DNA from: Pyrodictiaceae archaeon
GTDB lineage: Archaea > Thermoproteota > Thermoprotei_A > Sulfolobales > Pyrodictiaceae
DNA: 15,739 nt
Reading direction: 5' to 3'
Assembly (NCBI GenBank): GCA_026986935.1
Contig: JALSNP010000023.1
Coordinates: 1-15,739, forward strand
Under the pieces are notes generated by a model, which saw only the letters and a list, made by a program, of their open reading frames with translations, ran no database searches and was not told where the DNA came from. A program made the translations under genes and the position numbers. Below are positions 1 through 6,253 of the stretch, one piece after another (positions within the stretch are counted from its first letter, which is position 1; each line of letters opens with the position of its first letter).

Positions 1-1
1 A

Positions 2-181
2 GTGGGCGGTGCGCTGATCCCGCCCATGGTGTATCTAAAACGCCCAGCCCTGGGGACCAGGGACTATATCCTACTGATCGCATCCTCGTTGCTGCTTGTG
101 GTTGGAGGCTCCTTTGCTGCCTACAAGCTATTGATGAGAGACATAGAGGAGTGCAGAATGCGTGTGAGGAGACCACAGTAG
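2..181 (+). CDS. C-terminal fragment of a membrane protein, possibly NrfD/PsrC-like
   Basis: The second reading frame is open from the window start to a TAG at 179-181 and gives 59 residues; the start lies outside the window. It reads VGGALIPPMVYL, then a charged stretch (KRPALGTRD), then one strong hydrophobic helix (YILLIASSLLLVVGGSFAAY), then a basic, Arg-rich cytoplasmic-looking tail ending RRPQ. The pattern 'G-x-x-IP, polar loop, helix ending GG-x4-Y' resembles the last two helices of NrfD/PsrC quinol-interacting membrane subunits, which serve molybdopterin or sulfur/polysulfide reductase complexes. That match is by eye over a very short piece. I am confident it is the end of a real membrane protein and unsure of the family. 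Confidence 0.5.
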   Translation: MGGALIPPMVYLKRPALGTRDYILLIASSLLLVVGGSFAAYKLLMRDIEECRMRVRRPQ

Positions 182-433
182 AATAGGCAGACGCAGGGAT
201 TATGCATCAACTAGCACGTGTCCACCAGGATTGAATCTCCATGAATTATTGCCTGTTTTCCCTCTGAGCTTATCCATGTATTGCTGTGGCTTGCTGTGAT
301 GGTGATAAGCAAACATGCTGCATACCGGGGGAAACGCGGGCGTTCGTAGCTCTATTAGTTGAGCTCTACGAGAAGGTAGCGAGAGAGGCCTATCCATGTA
401 CAAGCCTAGAGGGAGGTAGTGAAGGCCCATGGA

Positions 434-456
434 ATGATGAGCGCGGCAGAATCTGA
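434..456 (+). ncRNA. Possible half of a C/D-box guide RNA
   Basis: ATGATGA (434-440) matches the C-box consensus RUGAUGA exactly. It is followed by exactly 12 nt and then CTGA (453-456), a D/D'-box, which is the spacing of an archaeal C/D sRNA guide. The second half is poor: the only C'-like element is ATGAGCG at 467-473, and the next CTGA is at 500-503, too far away. GCCC (425-428) and GGGC (511-514) could form a closing stem but are not adjacent to the boxes. Treat as a weak candidate. Confidence 0.2.
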
Positions 457-550
457 GGCGAAGCCCATGAGCGAGACTTGTTGCGGCTACTGGAGGCCGC
501 TGATCATACAGGGCTGCTAGCTTATTGGATGAATAAGCCTATCGCCGTCG

Positions 551-570
551 CTAGATATGGAGGTATCTAG
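551..570 (+). repeat. Perfect 7-bp inverted repeat with GGAGG in the loop
   Basis: CTAGATA (551-557) and TATCTAG (564-570) are exact reverse complements around a 6-nt loop TGGAGG. The loop carries a consensus ribosome binding site, and a GTG codon follows at 572-574, 8 nt after GGAGG. That GTG opens only a 10-codon frame ending in TAA at 602-604. The hairpin could be a relic of a gene start or a chance palindrome. Confidence 0.45.
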
Positions 571-765
571 AGTGCCAGTTATATTCCTGGTTATTACGTG
601 CTAAGCGTCAGACTAGTGCTTCGAGCTATAGACGATGTGTGCAAGTACTTGTCCGTCAACGGCCTCAAGGGTATGTGTCTTGTTGCACGCATGTACGTGT
701 CATCTACATTGAAACCCGGCTGGTATAGGCACAATGTTTCAGTACCAGCAGTGTCCAGAACTCTC

Positions 766-1251
766 TTAGACTGCAACCTTTTTCCCTACCTCTTTTACCA
801 GTCTCTCAATCCTCTTTAGCGCATCCCTGACGTCTTCCTTACTGCACCAGTCCTCGTAGAAGCAGACATGCATAGCGTTCGCCTGAGCCCAGGCGTCACT
901 AATCCACTCTCCTAGCTCCTCTTGTAGCAGCCTTTTATACTCCCATAGTTCTTTGTGGCTGGTTAATCGTTTCCCGTCCCTCCACGCTGCGTAAGCTTTA
1001 ACCGCTAGCGCCGCGGCGCCCCATGCCTTCTCAGCAGCCTGCCTCACATCACCCCGGGCGAGCTCCTCTTGGGCCTGCTCGAGCAGATCCCTTGCTGCCT
1101 CAGCGTATTCCTTCGCCCTTTCTGGTGGATCCAGGTCTCTAAGAGCTAGTTCAAGCACATAACCCTCGAGACTGACACCTAGTTTCCGCGCTTCCTGCTC
1201 CAGTCTCTCAGCAACCCTACGAGGGATACGGATAACTATACTGTCTTTCAT
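766..1251 (-). CDS. PaREP1 family protein (HEPN-like helical domain)
   Basis: 161 residues. The first ~40 residues (SIVIRIPRRVAERLEQEARK, then a helix to about 40) look like a short strand-helix-helix module of ribbon-helix-helix type. Residues 41-160 are helical and carry the signature of PaREP1-family proteins: YAEAARDLLEQA, then GDVRQAAEKAWGAAALAVKA, then TSHKELWEY, and an AxxMHxxFYE motif at about 125-133. PaREP1 proteins are abundant paralogues in Pyrobaculum and other crenarchaea and are related to HEPN domains; their role is unknown, and a toxin-like or nucleotide-binding function is only a hypothesis. The ATG at 1249-1251 has an AGGAGGA ribosome binding site 9 nt upstream and a TATA box at 1304-1315, so it is transcribed alone. 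No partner nucleotidyltransferase (MNT) gene is adjacent. Confidence 0.85.
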   Translation of the reverse strand: MKDSIVIRIPRRVAERLEQEARKLGVSLEGYVLELALRDLDPPERAKEYAEAARDLLEQAQEELARGDVRQAAEKAWGAAALAVKAYAAWRDGKRLTSHKELWEYKRLLQEELGEWISDAWAQANAMHVCFYEDWCSKEDVRDALKRIERLVKEVGKKVAV

Positions 1252-1303
1252 CCACTAACGTCCTCCTACTGTACCGTGGAAACTAGTGTAGCACTATTAT
1301 ACA

Positions 1304-1315
1304 GTTATAAATAAG
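1304..1315 (-). promoter_or_regulatory. TATA box of the PaREP1 gene
   Basis: On the minus strand this reads CTTATTTATAAC, a good archaeal TATA box about 53 nt upstream of the ATG. Transcription would start near 1280, leaving a leader of roughly 30 nt that contains the AGGAGGA ribosome binding site. Confidence 0.5.
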
Positions 1316-1786
1316 TCCCTTGCCACAACGGTTAATGATTACATAACATGTTATGAGACTTACACCTATAGCGCTATAACTGTGACAGAGCCTGCTCCTA
1401 GAAGCCCTCTGAAGCTTAACACGCAATCCTATAGTACTCCTTCATAGCACTAGAGCTGATATAGCTAGGAGGCAGCTAGTAGCGTATCTGGAAAGGACCT
1501 GGCACCATGTAGCTAAAGCGCTGGCTGTCTAGGCTTATCCTTGAGGATACTGGTCAGCCTGGCAGTAGAAGGCGGTAAGTGCACTATTACACTATGGTGG
1601 TTATCTAAGTGCTGTAACAACAGTAGCTGTATATGGTGGCGAATAAGGTCATAGTCGGTGCCTCTGTCGTGACAGTCGTGATGGCCCCGGCGTCCTGGGA
1701 GGCTTAGTTGGAGGCGCGTTGTCCTTCTTCATCTCCTCGCTGGGGATGAGTTGCAGCCTCCTCCGTATGTAGTTTCGTGGAGCCCT

Positions 1787-2037
1787 TTACGCACGGAGCA
1801 TGTTGCTAAGGGCCTTCTCTACATCGTCTGGCTCTCAAACTTAGTTGCGCTGAGGTTCTATTCGTAAAAGAAGAGATTAGCTTGATGTAATCTATCCTAA
1901 TGGTAGCGAGTAGCCAGGCGAGCCATAGAGCTTGTCAAAGTGGCCACTTTGAGGCCCATCGCTCTCTTAGACGCCGCTACTAGCTTTGGCCCGGGGCAGC
2001 TCTCTATCCCCCAAGTAGGACTTAGGCTCGCTGAGCT
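1787..2037 (-). pseudogene. Candidate decayed gene, unknown family
   Basis: Reading the minus strand, an open piece from 2037 to the TAG at 1897-1899 gives a protein-like sequence including GPKLVAASKRAMGLKVATLT and SSMARLATR. An overlapping second frame continues as IRIDYIKLISSFTNRTSAQL. A third frame ends as DDVEKALSNMLRA with TAA at 1787-1789. Joined by two frameshifts (near 1905 and 1830) they would make the last ~80 residues of one protein. I do not recognise the family. The frames may be unrelated, so confidence is low. Confidence 0.22.
1935..1952. repeat. Perfect 18-bp palindrome
   Basis: TCAAAGTGGCCACTTTGA is its own reverse complement over all 18 bases, with no loop; the flanking bases (G and G) do not extend it. 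It lies inside the candidate decayed gene and may be a dyad binding site or coincidence. Confidence 0.5.
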
Positions 2038-2251
2038 CTAGAAGTCTTTAGCTTTGCTTTTTCTTAATTGCCTTTTTATTGCAGTATTTTGTGAGTCGTG
2101 CTGGTCTTTTTAGCTAGTTTATCGTTATCGAGAAGAATGTGGATAGGCGGAATGGTATGGTTGGGATTGGTTGAGCTTTATTATAATTTTCTTCTAAAAA
2201 CTGGAGAGTGATAATTATCTAATATGGTTTTATTGTATTAAAATAATACGG

Positions 2252-3004
2252 TTATTCTTGGATATGCTGTTTAGTTGTGTTTTCTTTCTCTTTCTTTTCT
2301 TTCTCTGTCTTGATTTTTATGTGCTCGGTGAATTCTAGCTCTTTTATCTCGTCTTTGAGGTACTTTGCTGCCTCGAGTACTACTATGCGTTTTGCTACTT
2401 GGAGGTCTTGTATGCTGAGGGCTTTTTCATCCATTAGTATTTTTGCGCTTTTTTCCTCAGGGTTATAGATGACTTTGATGTCGTTTTCCTTGATGGTTGG
2501 TGGTAGTCTTCGTAGGAATAGGTGTAGGAGTTTCTCGTCCGGCGTCTTTAGCACTTTTATTACCCTTAGTTTTGCTTCTATGGTTCTCCCGGCAAGGGGG
2601 TGGTTGAAGTCTACTACGACGCGGCCTCCTGTTATGCTTCGTATTACGGCTAGTTGGCCGTTTATCTCCACGACTTTACCTGGTTCGGGCATTATGCCGT
2701 TTTTGATGAAGGTGTTGCGAGGCATTATTTTTATCTTTGAGGGGTCGCGTTTACCGAAGGCGTCCTCGGGCGGTATCTCTATTGTTTTTTCCTGCCCTTC
2801 CTCCAGCTCTTTTAGTGCTTTTTCTAGGCCTGGTAGTAGTCTTCCTTCACCGACTATGACTAGTCTTGGCCCGTATCTCTCTCTCGGATCATATATTCCT
2901 TCTTTTTTCGCTTCTTCTTCGTTAGTTGTGTCTACTAGTTTTCCTGTCTCCTTTACCCGGAGGGCGTACTCTATTAATACAAAGTCGCCGTCTTTTAATG
3001 GCAA
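2252..3004 (-). CDS. FKBP-type peptidyl-prolyl isomerase, long archaeal form
   Basis: Cis-trans prolyl isomerase and probable folding helper in the cytoplasm. From the TTG start it has 250 residues. The FKBP fold is split as in SlyD and long archaeal FKBPs: GDFVLIEYALRV near the start, then VGEGRLLPGLEKAL and EIPPEDAFGKRD, an inserted flap domain (about 95-150, ending VVDFNHPLAGRTI), and a return strand KLRVIKVL. About 100 further residues form a C-terminal domain, as in M. jannaschii FKBP26-type proteins, and the tail is very charged (KTEKEKKEKEN). I chose TTG at 3002-3004 because GGGGTG, overlapping the upstream stop, sits 7 nt before it. An ATG at 3041-3043 is in frame but has no ribosome binding site and would overlap the Nip7-like gene by 35 nt. 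It is the third gene of a methyltransferase-Nip7-FKBP operon. Confidence 0.88.
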   Translation of the reverse strand: MPLKDGDFVLIEYALRVKETGKLVDTTNEEEAKKEGIYDPRERYGPRLVIVGEGRLLPGLEKALKELEEGQEKTIEIPPEDAFGKRDPSKIKIMPRNTFIKNGIMPEPGKVVEINGQLAVIRSITGGRVVVDFNHPLAGRTIEAKLRVIKVLKTPDEKLLHLFLRRLPPTIKENDIKVIYNPEEKSAKILMDEKALSIQDLQVAKRIVVLEAAKYLKDEIKELEFTEHIKIKTEKEKKEKENTTKQHIQE

Positions 3005-3008
3005 CGTG

Positions 3009-3572
3009 TCACACCCCGCTTCTGAGGTACCAGCCAACGTCAATGATGTTTTGAATATAAATAGTATTTTGTTGTTTTCTTATGCGTCCCCAGCCGAGGG
3101 CGTCGTTATGCTCGTTTAGTACTATTACGTAGTTTTTGTTGCAGCCTGGTTGGCTTAGTTTGAGAATGTTTTCTTGGAACACGTCTTTGCCGTAGAGGAA
3201 TAGTTTCTCTGCTTTCTCGTTTACGACCGCGTAGCCCGTTGGAGGTGGTATTTTCTCGGCGAGGCGTATGATTGCTAGTAGTCCTAGTAGTGGTGTTATT
3301 TTTCCTCTCTTTATCCGTGCGATATGGATTCCAGCGGTGAATATTTCGGCTCGAGAGTTCTCTATGGCTGGTCTTATGCTGGCTAGCTCTCTTACAATAT
3401 TCTCTCTGGCGGCGTATAGGTCTACGGTGTTGTCTTTTTTGCGGCATAGGAGCTCGTTCTCCCTAAGAACGGTTTCTAATCTTATACCTTGGCACGTGGA
3501 TGTGAGCTTGCTTAGTACATGATAGTATCTTTTATCGCAGCGGTGGAGTGCTAGGTTTTTCTTAGTTTGCAT
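3009..3572 (-). CDS. Nip7-like PUA-domain ribosome biogenesis protein
   Basis: 187 residues from the ATG at 3570-3572. The N-terminal pre-PUA half ends in GIHIARIKRGKITPLLGLLA. The C-terminal PUA domain shows AEKLFLYGKDVFQENILKL, then NDALGWGRI, and ends IIDVGWYLRSGV. These match landmarks of Nip7 (FLYG near the domain start; LG-x-G; D-x-G-x-Y-x-R at the end). In eukaryotes Nip7 acts in 60S maturation and contacts the methyltransferase Nop2. Here the gene overlaps a Nop2/Sun methyltransferase gene by 22 nt, which supports a joint role in rRNA maturation. An in-frame ATG at 3618-3620 would lengthen the overlap to 70 nt; I prefer the inner start because the natural Nip7-like sequence begins just after it. 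The family call is good, function is by analogy. Confidence 0.8.
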   Translation of the reverse strand: MQTKKNLALHRCDKRYYHVLSKLTSTCQGIRLETVLRENELLCRKKDNTVDLYAARENIVRELASIRPAIENSRAEIFTAGIHIARIKRGKITPLLGLLAIIRLAEKIPPPTGYAVVNEKAEKLFLYGKDVFQENILKLSQPGCNKNYVIVLNEHNDALGWGRIRKQQNTIYIQNIIDVGWYLRSGV

Positions 3573-4594
3573 ATTGTGAAGCCCTCTGTGCCGTGTATGT
3601 GGGGGTATAGGCGCTTGCACTTAGATAGTGATGGGTCTGTTCTTAGGCTAGCATAGCTTGTTATTCCCTTATTGCCTGGTATCCCTATGTCTTCTAGTTC
3701 AAAGTCTCTTCTCACTCTAAGCAAGGTGTCTATAACGTACTCGTTTTCCTCGAAGCTCATGCTACAGGTTGCATATACTATTTCAGCGCCTTTCTGGGCT
3801 ATGTCGAGGGCGGTGTCGAGCAGTTCTATTTGAAGCTTTACTCTCGTCAATATGTCTGCTACTGTGCGTGGCCTGGATTTCTGGGGATAGATAATTAGTC
3901 CCTCGCCGCTACAGGGCGCGTCGAGCAGGATGGAGTCGAATTTACCTAGTCTAGTAGCCTCTCTAGCATCCATGTATAGTGCTAGGACGTTTCTCACATG
4001 TAATCGGCTTAGGTTGTTTTTAAGCGCTAATAGTTTACGCTTATTTATATCAAGGGCTACTATTGGGGCTTTAGTGTTGTGCTGGGCTATTTGGGTTGTC
4101 TTTATGCCTGCTCCTGCGCACATATCTATGATGCGGGAGGCTTTGCTTGGGTCGAGGGCTATTACTGCAAGCATTGATGCTGGGCCCTGGATAGTATATA
4201 GTCCTAGCATATATTCGTGTAATGCGCCTATTGGTTTAGGCGATTGTTCAACCACTAAGCCATAGGGTGTTGGCTTATAATCGCTTAGAACTAGCCCCTT
4301 TCTCTCTAAGCGTTGTTTTAACCTATTCCTATCTATTAGTATTGTGTTTGCTCGTATAGTTTGTAAAGGTTTTGCTCTAAGCATTTTCTCGAATTCTTCC
4401 TTTGAAAACAACTCTATGTATCTTGATGCTTGGTGCGGGTGAATCCACCTATACTTAGTGGCTATTTCCCTGGCTTGTTTTCCGTGCTTTATTACTACTT
4501 CTTGAAGCACCTGGCGTAGTAGCTCTAATCTATCGGTGAGATTTTTTTGAGACAATATTCTATCGGGTTCTCGGTGCTGATTAGTGACGCTCAT
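3551..4594 (-). CDS. Nop2/Sun (NOL1/NSUN) family RNA cytosine-C5 methyltransferase
   Basis: S-adenosylmethionine-dependent methylation of cytosine C5 in rRNA or tRNA. 347 residues. Residues ~1-75 form a helical N-terminal region; 76-125 contain RANTILIDRNRLKQRL and GLVVEQSPKP, typical of the region before the catalytic domain. Motif I is at 157-167 (DMCAGAGIKTT), motif II near D182, motif III near D209, motif IV is DAPCSG at 225-230 with Cys228, and motif VI is TCSMSFEENE with the catalytic Cys277. Both family cysteines are therefore present. Motif I departs from the usual D-x-CAAPGGKT. It heads an overlapping operon with a Nip7-like protein and an FKBP, suggesting an rRNA target as for Nop2. 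The ATG at 4592-4594 lies 1 bp from the divergent nadM start. Confidence 0.92.
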   Translation of the reverse strand: MSVTNQHREPDRILSQKNLTDRLELLRQVLQEVVIKHGKQAREIATKYRWIHPHQASRYIELFSKEEFEKMLRAKPLQTIRANTILIDRNRLKQRLERKGLVLSDYKPTPYGLVVEQSPKPIGALHEYMLGLYTIQGPASMLAVIALDPSKASRIIDMCAGAGIKTTQIAQHNTKAPIVALDINKRKLLALKNNLSRLHVRNVLALYMDAREATRLGKFDSILLDAPCSGEGLIIYPQKSRPRTVADILTRVKLQIELLDTALDIAQKGAEIVYATCSMSFEENEYVIDTLLRVRRDFELEDIGIPGNKGITSYASLRTDPSLSKCKRLYPHIHGTEGFTICKLRKT

Positions 4595-4595
4595 T

Positions 4596-5114
4596 GTGCG
4601 CCGGGGCCTCTTTGTTGGCCGTTTCCAGCCTCCTCACTTGGGGCATATGGAGGTTATAAAGTGGTGTTTGAGGCATGTTGATGAGCTTATTATTGTTATT
4701 GGGTCTGCTCAAGAGAGTCATACTGTTAAGAACCCCTTTACTGCTGGTGAGCGAATTGAGATGCTTAGACTAGCTTTAATCGATACGGGTATTGATTTAT
4801 CAAAAATATACCTTGTACCCGTATCCGATATAGCTATGAACTTTGTCTGGCCCCGGTACATAGAGCTTCTTGTGCCGAGATTCCAAGTGGTTTTCTCGAG
4901 AAACCCGTTGGTTACGAGGCTTTTTAGCGAGTACGGGTATAGGGTAATAGAGCCCCCTAGTTTCAGTAGGGATGAGTATAGCGCAACGCATGTGCGTAAT
5001 CTAATGCTCAGCGGTAACGATGAATGGAGGAAACTGGTTCCACCGAGTGTTGCTCAGTACATTGATAGCATTAAGGGTGTTGAAAGAATACAACGGATTG
5101 CCATGAAAGACTAG
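4596..5114 (+). CDS. nadM: Archaeal nicotinamide-nucleotide adenylyltransferase (NadM type)
   Basis: Makes NAD+ from NMN and ATP. 172 residues from GTG 4596: GLFVGRFQPPHLGH at the N terminus holds the nucleotidyltransferase HxGH signature (PHLGH), followed by ELIIVIGSAQESHT and NPFTAGER, and near residue 130 the second signature in the form YSATHVR (usual S/T-x-x-x-R). Length and order fit the archaeal NadM family (about 170-185). A GTG at 4584 would add MTLI and run into the divergent methyltransferase gene; GTG 4596 gives the usual MRRGLFVGRFQ start and removes the overlap. It is followed 22 bp later by rtcA with a strong ribosome binding site, so the two are probably cotranscribed. The promoter must lie inside the methyltransferase gene. 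Confidence 0.93.
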   Translation: MRRGLFVGRFQPPHLGHMEVIKWCLRHVDELIIVIGSAQESHTVKNPFTAGERIEMLRLALIDTGIDLSKIYLVPVSDIAMNFVWPRYIELLVPRFQVVFSRNPLVTRLFSEYGYRVIEPPSFSRDEYSATHVRNLMLSGNDEWRKLVPPSVAQYIDSIKGVERIQRIAMKD

Positions 5115-5136
5115 CATAACGGGGTGGTGGAGCGAC

Positions 5137-6210
5137 TTGATAATAATTGATGGCAGTATCGGGGAAGGTGGTGGCCAAGTACTTCGCACATCTATTGCTC
5201 TTGCAGCACTCCTAGGGAAGGAGATTAAGATCGTTAATATTAGGGCGAAGCGTCCTAGGCCGGGTCTCCAACGCCAACACCTTGTATCGGTTAAAGCGGT
5301 TGCAGAGATAGCTGGTGCAGAGGTGGAGGGACTACGGCTTGGTTCTACACAGTTGGTGTTTCGGCCTGGGGTTATTAAGAGTGGTAGCTTCAGGTTCGAT
5401 ATAGGTACTGCGGGTAGTGTTACGCTGGTAATGCAGGCTATTCTCCCGGTTGTGGGCTTTGCACCAGGCCCTATAAGTGTCGAGATTAGAGGAGGAACGG
5501 ATGTCCCTTGGAGCCCCCCAGTGGATTATATGCGCTTCGTCTTCTCCAGGATTCTTGATCATTTTGGGCTCATGGTCAGTATTGTGGTTAAGAGGAGGGG
5601 CCATTACCCGCGCGGCGGCGGAATAGTATTGCTTAAGGTGCCGGATCCCCCTCGTAGGCTCAATAGCGTTGCAATGGTTGAGCGCGGTGAAATACTGGGG
5701 ATAGAGGGGCTTTCCCACGCAGTGAGGCTCCCCAGACATGTTGCCGAAAGACAAGCCCGTAGTGCTGAAGAGTTCTTGCGCAAAAAGCTAGGCAGTATCC
5801 CGATAAAAATAGATATTGAATGGTATAGCCCCGAGCGTGACCCCCATAGGGGGCCTGGGAGTGGCATAGTTCTTTGGGCTTATACGACGAACTCAGTAAT
5901 TGGTGGTGACGCGCTCGGGGCTAAAGGTAAAAGAGCAGAAGTGGTAGGACAGGAGGCTGCTCAAAAGCTTTACGAGGACCTGGCTAGTGGTAAGGCTCTT
6001 GACAGGCATGCTTCTGATATGGTGATTCCGTTTGCAGCAATCAGTTGCGGGGAATCAATAATCGGTGGTGCGAGGCTCACAATGCATGCTTGGACAAATA
6101 TTAAGGTTGTTGAATTACTTGTTCCGGAAGCAGAAATAGAGTTTATCGAGGGCGGTGATCTGGGTAAACCGTTTAGTGCAAGGATTAGGGGTATCTGTCT
6201 TAAGAAGTAA
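5137..6210 (+). CDS. rtcA: RNA 3'-terminal phosphate cyclase
   Basis: Converts RNA 3'-phosphate ends to 2',3'-cyclic phosphates using ATP, through a covalent enzyme-AMP intermediate. 357 residues, close to the family's usual 340-360. Visible landmarks: GSIGEGGGQVLRTS (6-19), RPRPGLQRQHL (40-49), GGTDVPWSPPVDY (119-131), RRGHYPRGGG (153-162) and the catalytic segment LDRHASDM with His291 as the nucleotidyl-accepting residue, then GARLTMHAWTN. The start is TTG at 5137-5139, preceded by GGGGTGGTGG at 5121-5130; the sequence MIIIDGSIGEGGGQ matches the normal N terminus. No RtcB ligase is in the window. It probably forms a two-gene unit with nadM; the pairing has no obvious metabolic logic. Confidence 0.95.
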   Translation: MIIIDGSIGEGGGQVLRTSIALAALLGKEIKIVNIRAKRPRPGLQRQHLVSVKAVAEIAGAEVEGLRLGSTQLVFRPGVIKSGSFRFDIGTAGSVTLVMQAILPVVGFAPGPISVEIRGGTDVPWSPPVDYMRFVFSRILDHFGLMVSIVVKRRGHYPRGGGIVLLKVPDPPRRLNSVAMVERGEILGIEGLSHAVRLPRHVAERQARSAEEFLRKKLGSIPIKIDIEWYSPERDPHRGPGSGIVLWAYTTNSVIGGDALGAKGKRAEVVGQEAAQKLYEDLASGKALDRHASDMVIPFAAISCGESIIGGARLTMHAWTNIKVVELLVPEAEIEFIEGGDLGKPFSARIRGICLKK

Positions 6211-6253
6211 AAATGCTCTGATACCGGTTATCAAGGCATAGGGATGGTACGGA

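Larger units (their letters stand above)
182..765. other. Gene-poor region with hairpin and possible sRNA motif
   Basis: No reading frame here looks like a conserved protein. A weak plus-strand frame from a GTG at 286 to TGA at 456 (56 codons, helix-like ETRAFVALLVELYEKVAREA) has no ribosome binding site. Open frames at 598-819 plus and 594-776 minus overlap each other and show no family signature. The stretch holds a C/D-box-like motif (434-456) and a perfect 7-bp hairpin with GGAGG in its loop (551-570), both listed separately. It may be decayed sequence flanking the PaREP1 gene. Confidence 0.5.
1252..2251. other. 1-kb region without an intact gene; frameshifted coding debris
   Basis: No frame of 60 or more residues occurs here. 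Several short frames look like pieces of former genes. At about 1430-1530 plus, a frame contains RRQLVAYLERTWHHVAKAL. At about 1630-1770 plus, GTG-initiated VANKVIVGASVVTVVMAPAS runs into a stop, while the neighbouring frame continues as a hydrophobic stretch VLGGLVGGALSFFISS, as if a small membrane protein had suffered a frameshift. At 1787-2037 minus there is a three-frame remnant, listed separately. The last 200 bases (2052-2251) are AT-rich with T runs and may hold the end of the FKBP transcript. Confidence 0.4.

Noticed and set aside
598..819. 73-residue plus-strand frame starting GTG
   Set aside because: No ribosome binding site, no recognisable family, and it runs into the end of the PaREP1 gene on the other strand.
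2469..3119. 216-residue open frame on the plus strand antisense to the FKBP gene
   Set aside because: Ser- and Phe-rich low-quality sequence that mirrors the FKBP codons; the minus-strand frame has clear FKBP motifs and an operon ribosome binding site.
3106..3447. 113-residue minus-strand frame, very Arg/Thr rich
   Set aside because: Alternate frame of the Nip7-like gene on the same strand; composition is atypical and no start signal is seen.
5332..5754. 140-residue minus-strand frame inside rtcA
   Set aside because: No family features and fully covered by the well-supported rtcA frame.
6220..6235. Near-palindrome TGATACCGGTTATCA between the rtcA and GTPase stops
   Set aside because: Short with an asymmetric base and no U-run; could aid termination but cannot be supported.
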